Positions 1 to 6,793 of a stretch of 8,258 bases of DNA are shown piece by piece. The stretch is from JACRBK01 sp964427955 (lineage in GTDB: Bacteria > Chloroflexota > Anaerolineae > Aggregatilineales > Aggregatilineaceae), in assembly GCA_964427955.1 (NCBI GenBank), contig CAYRWY010000262.1, positions 1 to 8,258 on the forward strand, written 5' to 3'. Position numbers and translations under genes: made by a program. Numbering within the stretch: position 1 is the first letter of the stretch; the number at the start of each line of letters is the position of its first letter. The notes beneath the pieces were generated by a model, which saw only the letters and a program-made list of their open reading frames with translations, made no database searches and had not been told where the DNA came from.

Positions 1-1
1 C

Positions 2-55
2 AACCTGACCCGCACCACCCCGCCCGCGATTGAAACCGTGATGGAACTCAACTAA
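2..55 (+). CDS. C-terminal end of an unidentified upstream gene (5' truncated by window edge)
   Basis: Seventeen codons read open from the left edge to a TAA at 53-55, giving a tail that ends TPPAIETVMELN. The other two forward frames stop within the first 33 bases. A perfect hairpin starts 17 bases after the stop, which fits a gene end. The tail is too short to assign to any family. One reverse frame is also open across this stretch, so the coding call is only moderate. Confidence 0.45.
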   Translation, partial: NLTRTTPPAIETVMELN

Positions 56-72
56 TCTCCTTGGCTGAGTAA

Positions 73-102
73 GAAGTTCGGGCAGACTTCTGCCCGAACT
101 TC
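73..102 (+). terminator. Perfect inverted repeat downstream of the left-edge gene; hairpin without a U-tract
   Basis: The arms GAAGTTCGGGCAGA (73-86) and TCTGCCCGAACTTC (89-102) are exact reverse complements. Folded as RNA this gives about 13 base pairs with a 4-base loop. It lies 17 bases after the TAA at 53-55. The bases that follow (GATTCC) are not T-rich on either strand, so it is not a textbook intrinsic terminator. It may act as a 3'-end stabilising hairpin or a weak bidirectional terminator between two convergent genes. Confidence 0.5.
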
Positions 103-157
103 GATTCCAGGCGAAGGAGGTGCAAGCCCTCCCCGCACGACTGGTATATCCGGCCCC

Positions 158-189
158 AAAACAAAAGACGATGAGCGATGCTCACCGTC
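158..189 (-). terminator. Intrinsic terminator of amt
   Basis: Read on the minus strand, GACGGTGAGC (189 to 180), a loop ATC, and GCTCATCGTC (176 to 167) form a 10-bp stem with a single G-U pair. It is followed at once by TTTTGTTTT (166 to 158). Stem plus U-rich tract is the classic Rho-independent arrangement. It begins 28 bases after the amt stop codon, so it should end the amt transcript before it runs into the convergent gene at the left edge. Confidence 0.85.
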
Positions 190-217
190 CTTTGTCACAT
201 CACACGTCATTTGAAAG

Positions 218-1720
218 TCAGTCAGCAGCGCCGGAGGCGGCCACCGCCATTTTACCTATCTCCTCAATAGACTTGGGAGTCCCATCTTCAACGTCCACCA
301 ACATACCGGCGTAGGCAGGCACACCGTGCAGCACGATGTCAACCCCTTCGATTTCCACCGCCGCCGGAACCCGCAGAATGCCGATGCTCTTCAAGAGCAG
401 GAAGAACACCAGGAAACATCCACCGACGAAGATCACGGCACCGGCGCTGGCCTCAAGCTGCGTGATTAGCTGGCTGGTGCCGCCGCCCAGGAACAAGCCG
501 TGCACGCGCGCCGACTCGGCGAGAGTGAACTGATAGCTCTTGTCCGCGAACAGGCCGATGGAGAGCGTGCCCCAAATGCCATTGGCACCGTGCACCGGGA
601 ACGCCGTCACCACGTCGTCCAGGCGCAGGTATTCTTCCGCCTGGATGACCAGGACGACGATGATCCCCGCCACCGTGCCGATGATAGCCGCCGATAATGG
701 CGATACGAAGCCACAGGGCGCCGTGATGGCCACCAACCCGGCCAGGCAGCCATTGCAGGTGTAGGCCAGATCCCACTTCTTGGTCTGGTAGTAGGCCAGG
801 AACATGGCCGATAAGGCCCCCATGCAGCCCGCAATATTGGTGTTGAAGGTGACCAGCGAGATGGCCGAGACATTCATGCCGCTCAGAGTGCTGCCCGGGT
901 TGAAACCGAACCAGCCGAACCACAGGATCAACGTGCCGAGCGTGATCAGGCTGTAGTTGTGGTAAGGCATGGGGCCGCCACCATCGCGAAGGAACTTACG
1001 CCCCAGGCGAGGGCCAAGCGTGATGATGCCCGTGATAGCCACCATAGCGCCCACCGTGTGCACCACCGTGCTGCCCGCGAAATCCAGCGCGCCCTCTTTC
1101 CAGAGCCAACCATCCGGGTGCCACAGCCAATGTCCCACGATGGGGTAGACGATACCGCTCACCAGTGCCGTGTAGGCCAGGTTGGCCCAGAAGCCGGTGC
1201 GACCGATCATCGCGCCCGACGCAATCGTGGCCGCCGTCGAAGCAAAGGCAAACTGGAATACAAAGAAAGCACCCAGCGGTACGCCGTAATCATAACCGGC
1301 GCTCACGTAGGTTTTGTCCCACCCCCCCAGGCCAGTCAGGCCAAAACCGGTGGTGCCGATGAACGAATTTCCCTTGCCAAACATGAAGGCGAAGCCAAAC
1401 AGATAGAACACGAACCCGGTCAATGCCACGTCGATAAAGTCTTCGAGCAGCAGATTGACCGTCTCACGAGGACGGCAGGCGCCCGCTTCGAGGCAGAGGA
1501 AGCCCGCCTGCATGAAGAAGACCAGGAAGCCAGCGATCAGCGTCCAGACCGTATTGATCGGAATGGTCGCGTCCGGGACGTCTCCTTGTGCGTGAACCGA
1601 AATCGGCACCACGGTCGTCACAAGTAAGTACAGGGCGAACATCGTCAGGCTGCGTACGATGAGACGTTGGGCGAAACGATGTTCCACCAAACGTTTCTTG
1701 AAGGTGTCGAGTCTGTTCAC
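218..1720 (-). CDS. amt: Ammonium transporter, Amt/MEP/Rh family
   Basis: Inner-membrane channel for ammonium uptake, 500 aa, with about 11 membrane helices after a signal-like N-terminus. A basic N-terminal stretch is followed by a hydrophobic segment and a possible signal-peptidase site after SVHA (41-44). By comparison with E. coli AmtB, D213 in DFAGSTVVH matches D160. The twin pore histidines match H221 (H168) and H377 in FPVHGANG (H318). W200 matches W148, and F273 in WFGFN matches the F215 gate. F159 is the probable F107 equivalent. The stretch CNGCLAGLVAITAPC (322-336) is family-typical. The tail VEIEGVDIVLHGVPAYAG (455-472) resembles the cytoplasmic segment that contacts PII proteins in known Amts, but no glnK/glnB lies in the window. 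The frame stays open 339 bases upstream, but that extension looks non-coding. The GTG at 1720 has AAGGAG 8 bases before it. The gene is intact, single and divergent from mrpA. Confidence 0.95.
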   Translation of the reverse strand: MNRLDTFKKRLVEHRFAQRLIVRSLTMFALYLLVTTVVPISVHAQGDVPDATIPINTVWTLIAGFLVFFMQAGFLCLEAGACRPRETVNLLLEDFIDVALTGFVFYLFGFAFMFGKGNSFIGTTGFGLTGLGGWDKTYVSAGYDYGVPLGAFFVFQFAFASTAATIASGAMIGRTGFWANLAYTALVSGIVYPIVGHWLWHPDGWLWKEGALDFAGSTVVHTVGAMVAITGIITLGPRLGRKFLRDGGGPMPYHNYSLITLGTLILWFGWFGFNPGSTLSGMNVSAISLVTFNTNIAGCMGALSAMFLAYYQTKKWDLAYTCNGCLAGLVAITAPCGFVSPLSAAIIGTVAGIIVVLVIQAEEYLRLDDVVTAFPVHGANGIWGTLSIGLFADKSYQFTLAESARVHGLFLGGGTSQLITQLEASAGAVIFVGGCFLVFFLLLKSIGILRVPAAVEIEGVDIVLHGVPAYAGMLVDVEDGTPKSIEEIGKMAVAASGAAD

Positions 1721-1728
1721 GGATATCT

Positions 1729-1734
1729 CTCCTT
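1729..1734 (-). promoter_or_regulatory. Ribosome binding site that sets the amt start
   Basis: AAGGAG on the minus strand lies 8 bases before the GTG at 1720-1718. No other in-frame start upstream has a comparable site, so this decides a 500-residue product over the 613-residue open frame. An internal ATG at codon 27 lies just before the hydrophobic segment and is the only reasonable alternative. Confidence 0.8.
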
Positions 1735-1791
1735 GAAAATTCCCCGGCGGAAACATACTGTCCAGAGTAGTGGGACTTAAGCAGATACGGA

Positions 1792-1797
1792 ATAGTA
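1792..1797 (-). promoter_or_regulatory. Possible -10 element of the amt promoter
   Basis: On the minus strand TACTAT reads as a 4-of-6 match to TATAAT. It lies about 70 bases before the amt start codon. No acceptable TTGACA-like element sits 16-18 bases upstream, so if it is real the promoter would be weak or activator-dependent. The dyad at 1827-1841 would then be centred roughly 48 bases before the expected start of transcription, a place activators often bind. This is a guess from position and partial match. Confidence 0.22.
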
Positions 1798-1826
1798 GGC
1801 TTAACCGAGATTTCTTCTCTAATGAC

Positions 1827-1841
1827 TGTGCATATTGCACA
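1827..1841. promoter_or_regulatory. Operator-like dyad TGTGCA-TAT-TGCACA
   Basis: Two perfect 6-bp arms, TGTGCA (1827-1832) and TGCACA (1836-1841), flank a 3-base spacer in the amt/mrpA divergent region. The size and symmetry fit a site for a dimeric helix-turn-helix regulator. It resembles but does not match the CRP-type (TGTGA-N6-TCACA) or TnrA-type (TGT-N11-ACA) consensus. The half-site recurs at 1878-1884 and, inverted, at 2028-2034, which strengthens the case. Which gene it controls and what binds are unknown. Confidence 0.45.
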
Positions 1842-1877
1842 TTCGCGTGGAATTTGGACACCCTTAACACCCCACCT

Positions 1878-1884
1878 TGTGCAT
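1878..1884 (+). promoter_or_regulatory. Second copy of the TGTGCAT half-site
   Basis: TGTGCAT repeats exactly the left half of the dyad at 1827-1841 plus one base. It starts 51 bases after that copy, close to five helical turns, and has no matching partner arm nearby. A secondary half-site for the same regulator is possible, but so is chance. Confidence 0.25.
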
Positions 1885-2027
1885 TTTCCCAAATGGGGAC
1901 GGTCCCAATCTGCCAAAAAATTGAGCGGCCATGACCGAGAGCCAGTTGACACCTAACTCGCATGGGTATTGGCAATATCGACGATGCAATTTCCATTTTC
2001 TCGTGATTTGCCGCAAACATGGGCGAT

Positions 2028-2034
2028 ATGCACA
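2028..2034 (-). promoter_or_regulatory. Third copy of the half-site, inverted
   Basis: ATGCACA on the plus strand is the reverse complement of TGTGCAT. It lies about 160 bases before the mrpA start, nearer mrpA than the other copies. Its flanks do not form a full dyad. Confidence 0.22.
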
Positions 2035-2184
2035 TAAAAGACGGGCAAAGTTCGAACAATCTGTGGCTTTTGGAATCTAAGTTCCCTCATAAACTTACAG
2101 TCATCGTGTGATCTTAACAAAACTGTCCTTGACTGAGGGGACCGGTAGCACACGCCGTTATTCACAGGGGCTGAAAATACGCTC

Positions 2185-2189
2185 AGGAG
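2185..2189 (+). promoter_or_regulatory. Ribosome binding site that sets the mrpA start
   Basis: AGGAG ends 5 bases before the ATG at 2195. It selects this start over the GTG at 2108 that would add 29 residues of non-membrane, unconvincing sequence. The bases CTCAG (2182-2186), which overlap the site, could pair with CTGAG at 2133-2137 in the leader RNA. Confidence 0.8.
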
Positions 2190-2194
2190 CACTT

Positions 2195-4519
2195 ATGCTG
2201 CAAGCCGTTCATTCACTTTTTTCGGCCACTCCGTTGACACTCTACCGGTTTGCCAGAACTCAATTGGGCTGGTTGGTGTCCGTGCTGCCGTTGGGAGTGC
2301 TGATCTATCTGGCTGCCTATGCCGCCGGTCCGGTGCTGGATGGGGGCAGCCTGACGGCATCCTATGCCTGGGTTCCCAGCCTGGACGTGAACCTCGTCTT
2401 CCGGATCGATGGCTTGAGCCTGGTATTTGCGCTGCTCATTGCAGGCATCGGCTTCCTGATTTGTCTCTACGCCAGCGCCTATCTGCACCGCGATACCGGC
2501 AGGTTCGACCTCTACCTGATGTTCTTCATGGCCTCGATGTTGGGCGTGGTCCTGGCCGATAATCTGATCCTCCTGTTCATCTCTTGGGAATTGACCAGCT
2601 TCAGCTCCTACCTTCTGATCGCGTTCTACCATGAAAAAGAAAACGCCCGCGAAGCTGCCCGGCAGGCATTGATCGTCACGGCGGCGGGTGGATTGGCGAT
2701 GCTGCCGGGGCTGGTTCTGCTGGGCCTCACTGCCGGGACGTGGCAGCTTTCGCAGCTCGCCGCCGCGCGCGCGACCATCATCGGGGATAAGCTCTACCTC
2801 CCGAGCCTGATCCTGATCGCGGTCGGCGCTTTCACGAAATCCGCTCAGTTTCCCTTTCATTACTGGCTGCCGGGCGCGATGGAAGCCCCTACCCCGGTCT
2901 CGGCCTATCTGCATTCGGCGACGATGGTGAACGCCGGGATTTACCTGTTGGCGCGGCTGTCGCCAGTCCTGGGGCAAACGCAGGAATGGAAGTGGCTGCT
3001 CGGTTCGGCAGGCGCGATGACGCTGCTGATCGGGGGTTACCTGGCCTGGCAGCAAACCGATCTCAAGCGCATCCTGGCTTATACCACCGTCGGCATGTTG
3101 GGCACGATGACGCTGCTGCTGGGGATTGGCTCGGGCCGGGCGGTTGAGGCGGCGCTGATCCTGGTCTGCACTCATGCGCTTTACAAAGGCGCGCTGTTCA
3201 TGGTGGCAGGGGCGGTGGATCACGCCACCGGTACGCGCGACATTACCGCGCTGGGTGGGCTGCGGCGTACCATGCCGACCACGGCGCTGGCGGCGCTGCT
3301 GGCCGCTCTGTCGATGGCCGGGATTCCCCCGCTGTTGGGCTTCATCACCAAAGATTTGATCTACGAAGCGGCGCTGAACCTGCACCGCGCGACCCTGCCC
3401 ATCGTCGTGATTTTCGTCGCGGGCAACCTGTTCAACGTCACGGCGGCGGGACTGGTAGCCATTCGCCCGTTCTTTGGGGCCTCCGCCAGCCCTCGCAAGC
3501 ACGTGCACGAAGTGCCGCTGAGCATGGGAGTAGGGCCGCTGGTGCTGGGCAGCCTGGGCCTGATCGGCGGATTGTTCGCCGCGGCGCTCTACCAGCCGCT
3601 CCTGGTGCAAATGGTCGGTGCCGTCTACCGCCAACCCTACGAGATCGAGTTGGGCTTATGGCACGGCCTCAGCCCGGCCCTGGCGCTGAGTGGGGTCACG
3701 CTGGCGGGCGGCGTCCTGCTCTACTATGCCGTGGATACCCTGCGGCCTCGCTTCGCGCGAGTGAGCGCGGTGGGCAGCCGGATCGGTCCCGCCCGGCTCT
3801 ACACCCTGGCGATCCAGGGCACGTTGAGCGCGGCCTCGACCGGTACCTATGCCCTGCTCAAAGCCTACCTGCGCCAGTACATTCGCGTGATCCTGATCAC
3901 CCTGGTCCTGGCGTCGTCTTACGTCTTCGTCACCCAAATCGAGTTCGACAACCTGCTGCACGGTTCCAGCGTGCGCTTCTACGAACTGGTGATCGCCGGG
4001 GTGATCATCGCGGCGGCGGTGATGTCCACCCAGATCAACAAGCGGCTGTCGGCGGCGGCGGCGCTGGGCACGGTCGGGTACGGCGTCACGCTGATCTACA
4101 TCCTGTATGGCGCGCCCGACCTGGCGATGACCCAGTTCGCCATCGAAACACTGACCGTGATCCTGTTCGTCGTGACCATCTACCGCCTGCCCAAGCTGAA
4201 GAAGCTCTCCAGCACCCGCTCGCGGCGGCTGGACGCCGTCCTGGCGGCGCTGGTGGGCGGCACGATGACGCTGATCACCCTGGTGGTCACCGCGGTGCCG
4301 CTGCAATCGCGCCTGTCGCCCTACTTCGCCGAAAACAGCTACGTGAAAGCGCACGGCCATAACGTCGTGAACGTCATTCTGGTGGACTTTCGCGGGTTCG
4401 ACACGATGGGCGAGATCACCGTGCTCTCCGTCGCCGCGATTGGCGTGTTTGCCCTGCTCAGTCTCAACCTGCACCGGTCCGCTGGAGACGAGGGTGTTCA
4501 TCCCGGAGAAGATGCCTGA
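2195..4519 (+). CDS. mrpA: Na+/H+ antiporter subunit MrpA (NuoL-like, with C-terminal MbhD/MbhE-like domains)
   Basis: Largest membrane subunit of the Mrp antiporter, 774 aa, the usual length for full MrpA. Residues 1 to about 480 are a NuoL-type proton-translocating module. It shows E132 in SWELTSFSSYLLI, K215 in GAFTKSAQFPFHYWLPGAME, and H222 and H240. It also has K291 in DLKRILAYTTVG, K331 in HALYKGALF and K386 in GFITKD. These are the charged residues expected along the half-channels of this superfamily. Residues about 560-660 match the MbhD-like part (YGAPDLAMTQFAIETLTVIL, with D642 and E651). Residues about 680-760 match the MbhE-like part (NVILVDFRGFDTMGEITVL). The fused C-terminus marks the seven-gene Mrp type, not the split forms in which these domains are separate genes. 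It is first in the operon, and its TGA overlaps the mrpB ATG by one base. The product acts only with the other subunits. Exchange of Na+ for H+ is inferred from family. Confidence 0.96.
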   Translation: MLQAVHSLFSATPLTLYRFARTQLGWLVSVLPLGVLIYLAAYAAGPVLDGGSLTASYAWVPSLDVNLVFRIDGLSLVFALLIAGIGFLICLYASAYLHRDTGRFDLYLMFFMASMLGVVLADNLILLFISWELTSFSSYLLIAFYHEKENAREAARQALIVTAAGGLAMLPGLVLLGLTAGTWQLSQLAAARATIIGDKLYLPSLILIAVGAFTKSAQFPFHYWLPGAMEAPTPVSAYLHSATMVNAGIYLLARLSPVLGQTQEWKWLLGSAGAMTLLIGGYLAWQQTDLKRILAYTTVGMLGTMTLLLGIGSGRAVEAALILVCTHALYKGALFMVAGAVDHATGTRDITALGGLRRTMPTTALAALLAALSMAGIPPLLGFITKDLIYEAALNLHRATLPIVVIFVAGNLFNVTAAGLVAIRPFFGASASPRKHVHEVPLSMGVGPLVLGSLGLIGGLFAAALYQPLLVQMVGAVYRQPYEIELGLWHGLSPALALSGVTLAGGVLLYYAVDTLRPRFARVSAVGSRIGPARLYTLAIQGTLSAASTGTYALLKAYLRQYIRVILITLVLASSYVFVTQIEFDNLLHGSSVRFYELVIAGVIIAAAVMSTQINKRLSAAAALGTVGYGVTLIYILYGAPDLAMTQFAIETLTVILFVVTIYRLPKLKKLSSTRSRRLDAVLAALVGGTMTLITLVVTAVPLQSRLSPYFAENSYVKAHGHNVVNVILVDFRGFDTMGEITVLSVAAIGVFALLSLNLHRSAGDEGVHPGEDA

Positions 4520-4929
4520 TGCGCTCAGTCATTCTGCAAGTCGCGATTCGTTATCTGATGCCGCTGCAACTGCTGTTCTCGATTTTCCTGCTGTTGGGCG
4601 GACACCAACGCCCCGGCGGCGGCTTCGTCGGCGGACTGGTGGCGGCTTCTGCCTTCTCCATCTACGCGATCGGCTACGACGTCAAGTCGGTGCGGCAGGC
4701 GCTGCGGGTTCATCCCCGGACGCTGATCGGCATCGGGCTGCTGCTGGCCATCAGCGCCGGGACGCTGGGTCTGATCATGAGCGGCGAGTTCATGGTCTCC
4801 GAGTGGGGCACGACCTCGTATCCGGGGATCGGCCCGCTCAATACGCCGCTGATGTTCGACACGGGCGTCTACCTGGTTGTGGTTGGCGTGACCTTGCTCA
4901 TCATTTTTTCGCTGATGGAAGAGGAGTAG
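4519..4929 (+). CDS. mrpB: Na+/H+ antiporter subunit MrpB (MnhB family)
   Basis: Small membrane subunit of the Mrp complex, 136 aa, with about four hydrophobic helices. The family signature GGHQRPGGGFVGGLV (27-41) is intact, and FDTGVYLVVVGV (113-124) near the end is also typical, with D114 inside the last membrane segment. The start ATG shares one base with the mrpA stop (TGATG), which suggests coupled translation; GGAG lies 10 bases upstream. The protein ends in an acidic MEEE. MrpB is needed for assembly and activity of the complex in studied bacteria, but its exact role is not visible here. Confidence 0.95.
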   Translation: MRSVILQVAIRYLMPLQLLFSIFLLLGGHQRPGGGFVGGLVAASAFSIYAIGYDVKSVRQALRVHPRTLIGIGLLLAISAGTLGLIMSGEFMVSEWGTTSYPGIGPLNTPLMFDTGVYLVVVGVTLLIIFSLMEEE

Positions 4930-4933
4930 GGTT

Positions 4934-5281
4934 ATGGAAATCGTTCTGGCGCTCGTGATCGGCGTCCTGTACGCCGCGGGTATCTACATGATCCTGCGGC
5001 GCAGCCTGTTCAAGCTCATTCTGGGACTGTCGCTGCTGGGCCATGCCTCCAACCTGCTCATCTTCGTCATGGGCCGTCTCACGCGTAATGCCCCGCCGAT
5101 CATTGCGGAAGGCTCACTCACCCTGCAACAACCCTACAGCGATCCACTGCCCCAGGCCCTGATCTTGACGGCGATTGTGATCGGATTTGGCGTCCAGGCG
5201 TTTGCTGTCGTGTTGATCAAACGCGCCCACAGCATCACGCAGGTGGACGATTTCGACGTCTTGAGTACACAGGATGTATAG
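4934..5281 (+). CDS. mrpC: Na+/H+ antiporter subunit MrpC (NuoK-like)
   Basis: Three-helix membrane subunit homologous to NuoK of complex I, 115 aa, the usual length. GLSLLGHASNLLIF (31-44) and YSDPLPQALILTAIVIGFG (68-86) are the two conserved family blocks. The ATG is 4 bases after the mrpB stop and has GAGGAG 7 bases upstream, inside the end of mrpB. A short polar tail (QVDDFDVLSTQDV) follows the last helix. In known Mrp complexes this subunit sits next to the antiporter modules and helps carry ions across the membrane; that placement is taken from family knowledge. Confidence 0.95.
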   Translation: MEIVLALVIGVLYAAGIYMILRRSLFKLILGLSLLGHASNLLIFVMGRLTRNAPPIIAEGSLTLQQPYSDPLPQALILTAIVIGFGVQAFAVVLIKRAHSITQVDDFDVLSTQDV

Positions 5282-5284
5282 CCG

Positions 5285-6793
5285 ATGAATGTCCTTCTGG
5301 TACTTCCCATCCTGATTCCTTTCGGCACGGCGATCCTGTGCATCCTGGTCTGGAACCAGGTGCGGTGGCAGCGCGGGATCACGCTCGCGGGCATGACGGC
5401 CCTGTTGGCGACGGGCACCGTGCTGCTCTACTCCGTCTCCCAGGACGGCATCCAGGCTACCCAGATGGGAGCGTGGAAAGCGCCGCTGGGCATTACCCTG
5501 GTGGCCGACCTGTTCAGCGCCATGATGGTGTTGATCACCGGGCTGATGGGCTTTCTGGTCACCGTCTATTCGCTGGGCAGCATGGATCAGCCCCGCGAGA
5601 AATTCGGCTATTATCCCCTGTTTTGCATCATGCTGATGGGGGTCTGTGGGGCGTTCCTGACCGGCGACATTTTCAACCTGTACGTCTGGTTCGAAGTGCT
5701 GCTGATCAGCTCCTTCGTCCTGCTGGCGTTGGGTGGCGAAGGCCGCCAGCTTGCCAGCGCGATCCAGTACGTGACGATCAATCTGCTGTCCTCGGCGATT
5801 TTTCTGTTGGCCGCCGGAATGCTGTACGCCGTCGTCGGAACGCTGAATATGGCCGACCTGCACCAGCAGTTGATGACCACCGACCGGCCCGGCCTTGTCA
5901 TGATGATGGCGATGATGTTCCTGGTCGCATTCGGGATCAAGGCCGCGATCTTCCCGCTCTTCTTCTGGCTGCCGGTCTCGTACCACACGCCGCCGGTCTC
6001 GGTCTCGGCCATCTTCTCGGCCCTGCTGACCAAAGTCGGCGTGTACGCGCTCATCCGCATCTTCACCCTGCTGTTCGTGCGCGATATGGACGGGGTCCAC
6101 AACCTGATCCTGGTGATCGGCATGTTCACGATGGTGACGGGCGTGTTTGGCGCGGTAGTTCAGTACGATTTTCGGAGCCTGCTGGCGTTCCACATCATCA
6201 GCCAGATCGGCTACATGCTGATGGGACTGGGCGTCTTTTCGGCGCTGGCCCTGGCGGGCGCGATCTACTTCATGCTGCACAACATCATCGCCAAAACCAA
6301 CCTGTTCCTGATCAGCGGGGTGGTGAACCGCTTGCAGCGCAGCTATGACTTGAAAAAACTGGGCGGGCTGTACCGAACTCAACCGGTGCTGGGCGCCTTG
6401 TTCCTGATCCCGGCGTTGTCGCTGGCCGGACTCCCCCCGCTGTCAGGGTTTTGGGGCAAGCTGATCCTGATCCGCGCCGGGCTGGAAGCCAAAGATTACC
6501 TTGTCGTAGGCGTCGCCATGTTCGTCAGCCTGTGGACGCTGTACTCGATGATCAAAATCTGGACCGAGGTTTTCCTCAAAGAGGCTCCCAAAGAAGCCGG
6601 AGCCGTCGAGGCGACCGGCAGCCTGTGGCAGCACTCGACGCTGCTCATGATCCTGCCGGTGGTGGTGCTGGCAGCCATCACGATCTTTCTGGGAATCGCG
6701 GCTAATCCAGTGCTGCACCTCGTCCAACGCGCCGCCGGGCAGCTCATGGACCCGACCGAATACATTACGGCTGTGATGGGAAGTCAACCATGA
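5285..6793 (+). CDS. mrpD: Na+/H+ antiporter subunit MrpD (NuoM/NuoN-like)
   Basis: Second antiporter-like membrane subunit, 502 aa, the normal MrpD length, with about 14 membrane helices. The residues essential in studied MrpD proteins are present at matching places: E137 in YVWFEVLLISSF and K219 in GIKAAIFPLFFWLP. The block SYHTPPVSVSAIFSALLTKV (232-251, with K250) is the broken-helix region. DFRSLLAFHIISQIGYML (295-312), K337 in NIIAKTNLFL and GLPPLSGFWGKL (382-393) complete the Proton_antipo_M pattern. It starts 3 bases after the mrpC stop, with AGGA 10 bases upstream, and its TGA overlaps the mrpE ATG by four bases (ATGA). With MrpA it forms the ion-translocating core. It could be mistaken for complex I NuoM or NuoN, but operon context and motif details settle it as MrpD. 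Confidence 0.96.
   Translation: MNVLLVLPILIPFGTAILCILVWNQVRWQRGITLAGMTALLATGTVLLYSVSQDGIQATQMGAWKAPLGITLVADLFSAMMVLITGLMGFLVTVYSLGSMDQPREKFGYYPLFCIMLMGVCGAFLTGDIFNLYVWFEVLLISSFVLLALGGEGRQLASAIQYVTINLLSSAIFLLAAGMLYAVVGTLNMADLHQQLMTTDRPGLVMMMAMMFLVAFGIKAAIFPLFFWLPVSYHTPPVSVSAIFSALLTKVGVYALIRIFTLLFVRDMDGVHNLILVIGMFTMVTGVFGAVVQYDFRSLLAFHIISQIGYMLMGLGVFSALALAGAIYFMLHNIIAKTNLFLISGVVNRLQRSYDLKKLGGLYRTQPVLGALFLIPALSLAGLPPLSGFWGKLILIRAGLEAKDYLVVGVAMFVSLWTLYSMIKIWTEVFLKEAPKEAGAVEATGSLWQHSTLLMILPVVVLAAITIFLGIAANPVLHLVQRAAGQLMDPTEYITAVMGSQP

Larger units (their letters stand above)
1721..2194. other. Divergent intergenic region between amt and mrpA
   Basis: These 474 bases separate the divergent starts of amt and mrpA and must hold both promoters. 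They are visibly richer in A/T than the flanking genes. Open frames run across (the upstream part of the amt frame, a minus frame 1953-2192, and a GTG-led extension of mrpA from 2108), but none has a ribosome site or recognisable protein character. The region holds a 15-bp dyad at 1827-1841, further copies of its half-site, clustered short inverted repeats at 1888-1906, and small palindromes (GTTCGAAC at 2050-2057; GGAA-N6-TTCC at 2072-2085). I see no tRNA, convincing riboswitch or insertion sequence. Confidence 0.7.

Noticed and set aside
114..314. AAGGAGGTG at 114-122 followed by a GTG-led small open frame (120-314)
   Set aside because: The GTG is part of the Shine-Dalgarno-like sequence itself, so spacing is impossible. 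The next ATG (171) is about 50 bases away. The frame runs antisense through the amt terminator and the end of amt.
1946..1978. TTGACA at 1946 as the -35 element of an mrpA promoter
   Set aside because: No acceptable -10 lies 16-18 bases downstream; the nearest AT-rich candidate (CAATAT) is 21 bases away.
2050..2057. GTTCGAAC palindrome as a possible LexA (SOS) box
   Set aside because: It lacks the 4-base spacer of the GAAC-N4-GTTC arrangement, and neither flanking gene is an SOS gene.
1721..2059. Upstream extension of the amt frame by 113 codons
   Set aside because: The extension lacks a ribosome site at its first ATG, has no membrane or domain character, and crosses the operator-like repeats. 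The GTG at 1720 has a strong AAGGAG at proper spacing.
2072..2085. GGAA-N6-TTCC, which matches the archaeal NrpR nitrogen operator pattern
   Set aside because: The neighbouring genes and ribosome sites are bacterial, NrpR operators are known mainly from methanogens, and an 8-base match of this form is weak.
1953..2192. 79-residue minus-strand open frame in the divergent region
   Set aside because: It has no ribosome site or recognisable domain, and its start would lie opposite the mrpA ribosome site. Chance opening in AT-richer DNA is simpler.
2108..2194. Upstream extension of mrpA from a GTG at 2108
   Set aside because: It has no ribosome site, its polar 29 residues do not resemble MrpA N-termini, and the ATG at 2195 has AGGAG 5 bases before it.
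2213..3634. Long minus-strand open frames antisense to mrpA, mrpB and mrpD
   Set aside because: They are rich in R, Q, H, D and G without domain signs, as expected from reading GC-rich membrane-protein genes backwards.
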